64,000 nucleotides of DNA from Formicarius rufipectus. Lineage: Eukaryota; Chordata; Aves; Passeriformes; Formicariidae. Of the stretch, positions 56,407-64,000 are shown in pieces; the stretch's first letter is position 1; each line of letters begins with the position of its first letter. The notes below the pieces were generated by a model, which was not told the DNA's origin, ran no database searches, and was given only the letters and a program-made list of their open reading frames with translations. Where the stretch lies: assembly GCA_013399695.1 (NCBI GenBank), contig VXAU01001336.1:124001-188000 (forward strand). The letters are read 5' to 3'. Made by a program: the position numbers and the translations under genes.

Positions 56407-57230
56407 CCTCTGGGCATCTCTGGTTGAGACCCTTCAGCTTTGCTGCTTCACAGAGCTGCACTGCCACTCCTTTGGCCCAGAACGCCACTGTGGATGGGCA
56501 GAGAAATACACTAATCCTTATCTTTCTTCAGATCTTCAGATTCCTGTCACATATCACACCGTGGCTGGCTTTTGTCTCAGCCACCAGAACACAAAGTACC
56601 TGAGGGCTCATCTCTTTTCCACCTTCTAAAGCGCTGCACTTGTCTCATGTCTGCGGGAGCCGGCGCGTCAGCGCAGCGTGGGACTCCCTGCCATGGTTCC
56701 TGTTCCCTGCTCCTCCTGCAGCTCCTGCAGCCCCACCTCGTGCAGTGACAGGCTCTGGGAGAGCCAGTGGGGAAGGAAACTCCTCCTACAGACCAGTTGC
56801 CTGAGGGCTGTTTTAATATCCCAGTGGGATGAGTTGTTCTGCTCTGGTTTCCATCATGACAAGGGAAAGGCGCGTTGCAGGAGCCGTCGCCGGTGACTCA
56901 GCCCATGTCAACGTGGCCTCCTCGGGGTGCCCAGATCCTCAGAGGGGCATTGCCCTCCATGCTGCCAGCAGTGCTGCTCAGCTTGTGCCAGAAGTCACCT
57001 GCAGCCCCCAGCGCTGGGGAGAAATGGGCCCGTGTCTGATTTCTGCGTGTTCAGCCTTCCAGTGCTCCTACCAGACCACAAGGTGGGCATGCAGTCAGAT
57101 GTCAGAGACAGGGCAGAGGGTGCTGATCCACATCAGGTGTTGTAAATCCTCAATCTACACGTTATGAAGGTTGAATCGAAATGTGACTCTTTCTATCACA
57201 TAGAGGTGTCATTAGCGCTGTCACCCGAAT
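56407..57230. other. Unique sequence, no gene seen
   Basis: Nothing recognised. A small CpG group occurs at 56650-56680. Confidence 0.45.
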
Positions 57231-57895
57231 AATGGAGTCACAGAAACACAGAATGGTTTGGGTTGGAGGAGAACTTAAAGCTCATTTCATTCCACTCCCT
57301 GCCATGCACAGGGACACCTTCCACTAGCCCAGGTTGCTCCAAGCCCTGTCCAGCCTGACCTTGGACACTTCCAGGGATGGGGCAGCCACAGCTTCTCTGG
57401 GCAACCTGTGCCAGTGCCTGCCCACCCTCACAGGGAAGGATTCCTTCTCAGTATCCCATCTGACTCTGCCCTCTGGCAGAGGGAAGCCATTCCCCCTTGT
57501 CCTGTCACTCCATGCCCTTGTCCCCAGTCCCTCTCCAGGTCTCCTGGAGCCCCTTCAGGCACTGGGAGGGGCTCTCAGATCTCCCTGGATCCTTCTCTCC
57601 TAGAGGTGAACCCCCCCATCTCTCCCAGCCTGGCTCCAGAGCAGGGGGGCTCCAGCCCTGGAACATCTTTGTGGCCTCTCCTGGACTCTCTCCAGCAGCT
57701 CCATGTCCTTATGTTGGATCCCCAGAGCTGGAGGCAGCTCTACAGGTGGGGTCTCATGAGGACACAGTGGAGGGGAAGAATCCCCTCCCTCACCTGCTGC
57801 CCACTCCCCCTTGGGTGCAGCCCTGCACACGGAGAGGTTCTGGGCTGTGAGCTCACACCGTTGGCTCATGTCCAGCTTTTCATCCATGAGACAGG
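57231..57895 (-). mobile_element. CR1 LINE 3' fragment, long copy
   Basis: AATGGAGTCACAGAAACACA, GCCATGCACAGGGACACC, then the whole 3' region to CTCACACCGTTGGCTCATGT and CAGCTTTTCATCCATGAGAC. At about 660 bases it is the second longest copy. The 235-codon frame 57408-58115 is CR1 plus the following microsatellite. Confidence 0.94.
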
Positions 57896-58024
57896 AGGCT
57901 GGACATGGAGGATTTTGGGTACCAAAACCAGCCAGAGCTGTTCTCCTGCCACAGGAGGCCAGAGGTGTCCAGGCACGTCCTGTGTGTCTGTGTGCACCTC
58001 TCTCTTGTCCATCCCTCCCTCCTT
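57896..58024. other. Short unique segment between a CR1 and a microsatellite
   Basis: No gene seen. Confidence 0.4.
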
Positions 58025-58100
58025 CCATCCATCCATCCATCCATCCATCCATCCATCCATCCATCCATCCATCCATCCATCCATCCATCCATCCATCCAT
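58025..58100. repeat. CCAT microsatellite, 19 perfect units
   Basis: Uninterrupted CCAT repeats over 76 bases (GGAT on the other strand). It directly follows CCCTCCTT and lies near the 5' end of a CR1. Perfect tetranucleotide runs of this length are normally length-variable among individuals. Frames across it give a repeated His-Pro-Ser-Ile or Met-Asp-Gly-Trp peptide that is not a gene product. Confidence 0.98.
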
Positions 58101-60927
58101 GCCATCCTTACCTGAGGTTTACACCTCTTGTGTGCCTGCTCACCCTCTGACAGGTGTGAGCAGTGGCTTAGGCATGTCAGGCTCATCCTGTTGGCTCTGC
58201 CCTGTACTCCAGTGGGACTATGAGGGTCCCTGGGCTGGCAGGAGGTGTCCCAGGCTGGGCATCGGGCAGCAGAGGGTGAGTTCCTTCACTCATCCCTGTG
58301 CAGCGTGCCTGGCACACCTGTAATGAGGATGATTGAAGGCTGAGTGCAGGATGATACAGAACAATATAAGTAAGTGGTTTTAGTGTCAGCAATCTTCAAA
58401 CTTGCTGTCAAAGGGAACATTTAAACGATTTTCCTGCTACTCCAACGCATTCAGGTTATATTTATACCCAGAGAAAACTGGTGCTATAAATGTCAGGTTT
58501 GGAGAAGGGCTGGCTGCATCCATCAGAGGAGGAATTAGAAAGCAGGGAGGAATGATGGATCATTGCCAGCTGATGGACCTGTCTGGAAAGAGAATCCCTA
58601 AGGCCTGACCCATGCCAGGGAATGTCCCAGACTGGGATGTCTGTTCCAACACCCCGTGTTTGCACACTGTGGGTGGAGCAGGCAGGACTCTGAGCTGGCC
58701 AGAGCTTTGAGGGGGAGGTGGCTGAAGTGTTTAAGAGCCAGCTTTTAGCAAAACACAGGAGTACTCAGGGAAATGGTGAGAGTTCTGTTTCCTGGAATGA
58801 GAATAAAAATTAAAGAGGTCATAAAGAATCTTTGTGGTGCCCACTGTCCAGAGGCTTCATGCTTTCTCCTGGGCTTGTTCTCAGTGTAGCAGCTTCCAGT
58901 GGTTTCCAACCGTCCTCCATGGTGTCCCTTGGTTGTTTTGTCCCTGTTTCCAGCCAGGCTGGGAATCAGATCCCTCACCTGCTGTCTCACTGCCCCTGGC
59001 CTTTGGAAAAACCCAGGAACCCTGATGGTCCTGTTGCCATCCCTGCAGCTGGAGAGTGGGCTTGGTCCTTCTCTGTCCCAGGGGCTTGGCTTCACCCTTT
59101 GGGTCTCTGCTCAAAGTGCTCCTTTGAGCTCCCAGCCCCAGCACTGCCCAGGCTGGCAAGATTTCCAAACTACCAGGGCACAGACTGACCTCTCCCCTAA
59201 ATTGCCTCCCTCTCAGGAACTCCCTGTGGGGTGATAGGGTTCCTCCCTTCTTTGGAGCATCTCCAACTCCAGCCACGCTCCATCAGAGCTGGTTTCCTGT
59301 TCCCTAAAAGTGGGTAAAGAAGAGTGACAGACACCACGGCGTGTCAGAGAGGGAGCATATTTGGAGCTGGATCAGCACAGAGTGTGCAGATGTTGTGAGG
59401 GTGGAGATGGAGAACTTGGACTTTGTCATCCCTCCAGGGATGGCCTGGCACCAGCTTTTGAGGGAGTCAGACCTTGCAGAGTGTGTGATGTGTGAAGATG
59501 TGCGAGGAGGTGAGATACACACCGGGAATTTCAAAGGCTTTGTGAATTCCTGAGATGTCTGCAGGAAGCCAGTGCTTTCAGAAAGTGTTTGGGATCTCAC
59601 AGGTAATGAAGGATGATTCTCCAAGAATTTGCAGTCCTGGAGCTGAGCCAAAGCAGAGCTGTTGGGAAGCTCAGAGTTTGGAGATCCCTCAGCGGGAAAG
59701 TTGGGTTGGATGCTTTTGTCCTATGGGCCTTTTCCTGATTCTGACATCTGTTGGATGCTTTTGCTCATGCCCAGGCTCTACAGCAAAGCCAAAACACTGT
59801 GATTTCATCACACCTGCTGCATGGAGAAGTCCTTTTGGTGGTGCATATGCTGCAGTCTAGCAGCGTTGAGGATCTTGCACCACTCAGGTTTTGCTGACGA
59901 CAAAAGAGGAGGTTGTGAGATGCCACCTCTGACATCAGCACCCAACCGAGGGCCAAGGGCAGGGCTGCTCCAGAGCCCTGATCCAGCACATCTCCAGCAC
60001 AAACCCACTCTGATGGTTTAGCTGCTCAAAGCATGCGGTGGAATTTGCTTTTCCCCAGCGAACTTCCTGCCATATCCCATCTTGCCTGCCCTTTCCCAGC
60101 CAGTGTGTAACCAGGGGGAATTTGGAATAAATAGCACGTTGTTTGCTGCTGCAAATTTGACAGGAATATGACAGTGCATTCCAACTTAATCCAGGTCAAA
60201 TTTGCCCCGGCAGGTGAAGCAGCAGCACACAGCTGCTAAATGGAAGGGCTCACTGAAAGTCTGTTAATTGTTGGGTGGAAAATAGCAATAAACAAGAGAA
60301 AAAAATTGACATTCCCAGGAACCTTTCATAGATCAGCAGGAAATCATTCCTAGCTCAGTTAACGGGTTATGTTAACAAGCTTAAGAGCAGGAAAAGGTCA
60401 GCACTGCAGGGTGTGGAGAAGGGCAGGAAGGGATTCCAGTGGCAGATGCAACAGGAGCTCTTCTCTGCCCTGAAAGCTCCTCCAGCTTTGCCTCCCCCCA
60501 TCCATCCCTCCGTGGAGCGTGTGCTGACACTTGTGCCTCCTGCCTCCGAGCCATCTGCCCTTACAAAATGCTCTGGGAACGGAGCCCGTGCTCCCCCTGC
60601 CAGATCTGGTGCTTTGTGAAGGCAGAACTCAGGGCTGGGTCAAACAGCATCGCTGCAGGACCCTCACCTTTGGGGTGCACCAGCTTGTCCAGTCAGCTTT
60701 GCTGCCAATGTGCCTGTGGAGGAAGCGCCTCTGCAGAGCCCCACTCGTGTCCTTGGCACCCCTGATGGACATCCTGCCTCCATCCTGTCCATGCACTGCC
60801 ACCAAACTGGAAACAGCCCCTCTCTCATCCCTGCCAAACTTCCCCAACCCACCCCTTGCTGCTCAGCACAGCTTCCCCCAACAGAGTGAGTGTGGGTTCA
60901 GTGCACGCGGGTAAATTAGGAATTTGG
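58101..60927. other. Unique sequence, no gene seen
   Basis: No gene recognised. 60120-60380 is AT-rich with a few homeodomain-like cores (GTTAATTGTTGG) and no repeat signature. Confidence 0.4.
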
Positions 60928-61072
60928 ATCACAGGATCCCAGAATGGTTTGGGTTGGACAGGACTTTCAAGACCATCTCGTTTCAACCCCCCTGCTATGG
61001 GCAGAGGCACCTTCCACTGTTCCAGGTTGCTCCAGGCCGTGTCCAACCTGGCCTTGGACACTTCCAGGATGA
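60928..61072 (-). mobile_element. Short CR1 LINE 3' fragment
   Basis: GGATCACAGGATCCCAGAAT, GGTTTGGGTTGGACAGGAC, CCCCCCTGCTATGGGCAG and CAACCTGGCCTTGGACAC, cut off after TTCCAGGATGATC. Confidence 0.92.
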
Positions 61073-64000
61073 TCAACTAAAAAAACTGAAGGTGAAAGGG
61101 TAACTTGTATTGTCTGTAAATGATTTCTGGGGAATAAAGCTCTTAATTATTGGTCTAGGAGCTAAAGCAAAACCAGGTCCAGAGCCAGAGGCAGTATAAC
61201 CATAAATTTGGAGTAGATGCAGAGGTCTAGAGGGCGATTAAATACCACACCCCAGGGCTGTGGCAGTTCCCATTTCCTGGCATTTTAATTCCTTTTTTCC
61301 CCCCAGGGAAGAATCCAGTTTAGTTCAAAGAAGATTTGTTTGATGGAAGGGACAACCTCAGGATGTCCTATCAGGGCTTCGATGCTCGGAGCGCACAGAG
61401 GCAGCAACATGAACCCTTGGGCCATCTCTAGGTGGATGGACCAGCTCTCTGCATTGATCTGGGGTAAAAAAAGAAAAATCATTACAAAAAGACTAGTTTT
61501 AGTGACTGTTCCCCACAATTGTGCTGGCACTGCCATCTGGCAGACAGAGCAAGGAGGGAAAAGGGAGGGAGCCCGGGTAGGCGCTGGGTCCTGTCACTGC
61601 TGCAGCCCTGGGCAGTGGACATGGTTTGGGGATGATGCTCATCCTCACACTTCATCTGCTTCTTCCTCCCAGCGCAGGAGGTTTTTGGGGTGTCCCTTTT
61701 GTGGTGCTGCTGAGCAGGACAGAGAACAGGCTGGATGACACAATATTTCTCTCCTACAGAGCCCTGAGCAGATGCCGTGGAAGAGGGAAAAAGAGCAGGC
61801 AAGCAGACACGATGTTCCCGTCTAATCACCCCCCATCCTCCTGCAAACTGCAGCTCGGGGACTTCCTGGGCCAGGCATCATTACTGTGTTGTTAATCACC
61901 CTCTGTGGGCTCCTCTTCCATCCCATCTGCCCTTGAACCTGTGGGGATTTTTAATCTTACCTGTGTTCTCTGCACACTTTGCGCTTCCCCTTGGCAGGTT
62001 GGAATGAGAGCACAGCAGGGAGGTCAGGAGAGGCAACACCATGGAATCAGAGATGGAACTGAGAGAGGCAAAGGATTCATGGAGCCTGGGAACATTTGCA
62101 TGGCATCAGATAGTGGAGGTGCTGCGGGTGGAGAGGGAGGGTTGAAATCAGACTCTGGAGACTCTCGCCTGGATTCAGTGTCTGAGAGGGTCAGGTTTCA
62201 GCTGTAAAAGCAGAGAAAATTATCATTGCTCCTTCAGGAAACACTCAAAAGGAATTGTAGAGCCCATGAAAGGAGAGCTGAAGCACCACCCTGCCCAGCC
62301 CCAGCTCAGCCCCTGCTCCCCAGCCACAGGCAGAGGGATGCTCCAGGTAGTATTTCCCACACCTCTGCATTGCAATGCTCCTCCTGTTGTTGGCTTTCCA
62401 TGCTCCCAGCAGCCCCAACCACTCCGTTAGCATAAGGAGCTGCAGGGCTTCACCCCATCCTTCCTGTGGGAAGAACAGGCTGCCCAGGAGGGGCTCTGGG
62501 TTCACCCACACCAGTTTGCTTCAAAGTGTGGGGGGGAGCTTAGCCCATGTCCCTGCCCAGCTCCAACTGGCTGCTTGAGAGGATCACAATCCCATGGGAT
62601 TTTCTTCTTTTGCTGCTGTGACTTTGTCCCACTCATGGGGCTTTTGCCTTCTGACTGCCACTTCCAGCTGCTCCCAGGCAGCCCAGGTCTGCCAGACCTC
62701 AGTACGGGGGTGCTGTAGGGATTAGTGCTTTCTCCTGACCTGAGCAGCTCACTGAGTCTTATTTTTGTTAAGGAGAGAATGGATTAGGAAGCCCTATTTC
62801 TTGGTTGTAATCCTATTTCAAAAACCACTCTGAATCCCTTGTTCCTAAGCAGAGAGGACCTGGCTCAGGCTTCTTTCCCAGATGATATACCAGGCACTTC
62901 TACCCTTCCCGTGGCTTTTTGCACCCACAGGTACATGCAGTGTGTGTTCCTGCATGGGAACACCCTCCCTTCTCTCAGACTGGCACAGGCAGAAGAAGTC
63001 TTCCCACACCATGGCTCAGCTCCAGTGCTAGTTGGACTCATTTCAGGCTCTTCACCAGCACCTGGTTCTTATCCATGTGAACTCTGAATAAGAAATGCTG
63101 ACCATGCCTTTGGGGTCAGAGAGATGTCTCCAATCCCCTGTTCATCTTCCCAAAGCCTCTTGAATTCAGTCACTTTCTTTTTTGTCTCCTTGCCAGCCTT
63201 TTGTCCTACATCCTTCCCTTTCAGCAGCTGAAACATCAGAGGAGCAAAGCTGGAGCACCATCCACCCCTCTGGACACTGCTCTGCTCCCTCTCCATCCAC
63301 CACCACCTTTCTCCAAGTGCATATCCCAAGTTTACCTACAAGCACACCCAGCACATGGGTCAGCTCAGGTCTTCACTGCTGTGATGGTTTGTGGAAGGGC
63401 TCAGATTTCCAGTAATTTGCTCTCTCCAAAGGGGAGATATTGGGCTGGGGAAATTGGGAAATTAAAATATTTTCTCAGCCACAGGGCAAACCACAGCATT
63501 GTTGGGATTGCAAACCATTGGATGGGCTATGCCAGCAACGCACTGGATAAGCAAGGGGCAGCAGCTCCTGGGATTCTCCCACAAAACCTTTCCTGGCCTG
63601 CCCGTGTTGGGCTCGCTCAGAGCAGCTCCAGGGATGCTGTGGCAGGGGTGAGGAGCTTACAACTCATCCATAACCTCTTCCCATGGAGCTCCTTTGTTAT
63701 TTTTCTTTTTTTTAGGGGCGGGGTTAGTACTATTGTTAGTCCATGAGAAGGAGTTTCCCAGAGCTCTCCCCCTCTGTGCATCTGACTCGGGGATGTACTG
63801 GTGCCATTTAGCAGAGGACACTCCTAGATGTTTCCCTACTGAGACAAGCCAGAAAGACACGCTAATGGCTTCCCACATCCAAAAGTCCTGGTGGTCCTCA
63901 TAACCCACTAGAAATCCCTGCATCTGGGGCAATTGCCATGCTGAGACTGAGAAGCCCTAAGGACATGTAGGACCATAAGAATCACACCCATCCACTCAGA
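61073..64000. other. Unique sequence, no gene seen
   Basis: No gene, RNA or interspersed repeat recognised in the last 2.9 kb. A frame of 181 codons (63201-63746, +) has no recognisable domain. Confidence 0.45.

Noticed and set aside
57408..58115. 235-codon frame ending in repeated His-Pro-Ser-Ile
   Set aside because: It is CR1 sequence running into the CCAT microsatellite.
1..64000. Endogenous retrovirus, CRISPR array, operons, tRNA or microRNA genes
   Set aside because: No LTR pair, retroviral gene remnant, array of spaced repeats, tRNA B-box context or familiar microRNA seed-hairpin was seen. A short or diverged ERV piece could be missed by eye.

Overview
The window reads as nuclear DNA of a bird. 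The repeat content is almost entirely CR1 LINE 3' ends carrying the avian terminal signature (repeats close to ATTCTATGA). There are no L1, Alu or B1 type repeats, no bacterial gene layout and no phage genes. I can recognise 27 CR1 segments of several bird subfamilies plus three much older CR1 remnants, together roughly 15% of the window by my own rough sum. All are 5'-truncated, and they lie on both strands. Young and old layers can be told apart: some pairs of copies are 98-99% identical, while the old remnants are heavily mutated.

I found no intact protein-coding gene and no convincing set of functional exons. No tRNA, rRNA or known microRNA was recognised. The open frames present are mostly chance frames or CR1 read in an arbitrary frame. 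The one sequence with clear protein homology is a decayed copy of a DNAJC18-type co-chaperone at about 14455-14962 (+). Homology runs from before the J domain, through it, to the conserved F-x-A-D-x-x-P-E-E-x-F-N-V-F block. It shows an in-frame stop, small deletions and loss of the HPD motif, no visible intron, and a CR1 abutting its 3' end. It is best explained as a processed pseudogene, which is unusual in a bird.

Layout: 1-14 kb is unique sequence with CR1 copies, an old CR1 (about 1780-2530), a 59-bp tandem duplication (6526-6643) and an AT-rich block (about 6150-7110). 14-24 kb holds the pseudogene, several young CR1 copies, an unrecognised diverged repeat pair (15861/18463) and a second old CR1 (20630-21085). 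24-38 kb is mostly unique, with one long CR1 (26157-26945). A CpG-island-like block lies at 38340-38830 and a smaller CpG cluster at 42398-42535. 47.4-49.2 kb is GC- and CpG-rich; it contains an assembly gap (48166-48296) directly followed by a G-rich minisatellite with G-quadruplex potential. The rest carries further CR1 copies, a third old CR1 next to a possible ancient SINE (about 49.8-50.2 kb), a CpG cluster ending at a consensus splice donor (52616) and a 19-unit CCAT microsatellite (58025-58100).

The window is therefore best read as intergenic or intronic bird DNA. Its possible functional content is regulatory (CpG islands and AT-rich homeodomain-site-rich blocks) rather than coding. 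The species cannot be fixed from the sequence; a neognath bird, possibly a passerine, is my inference.
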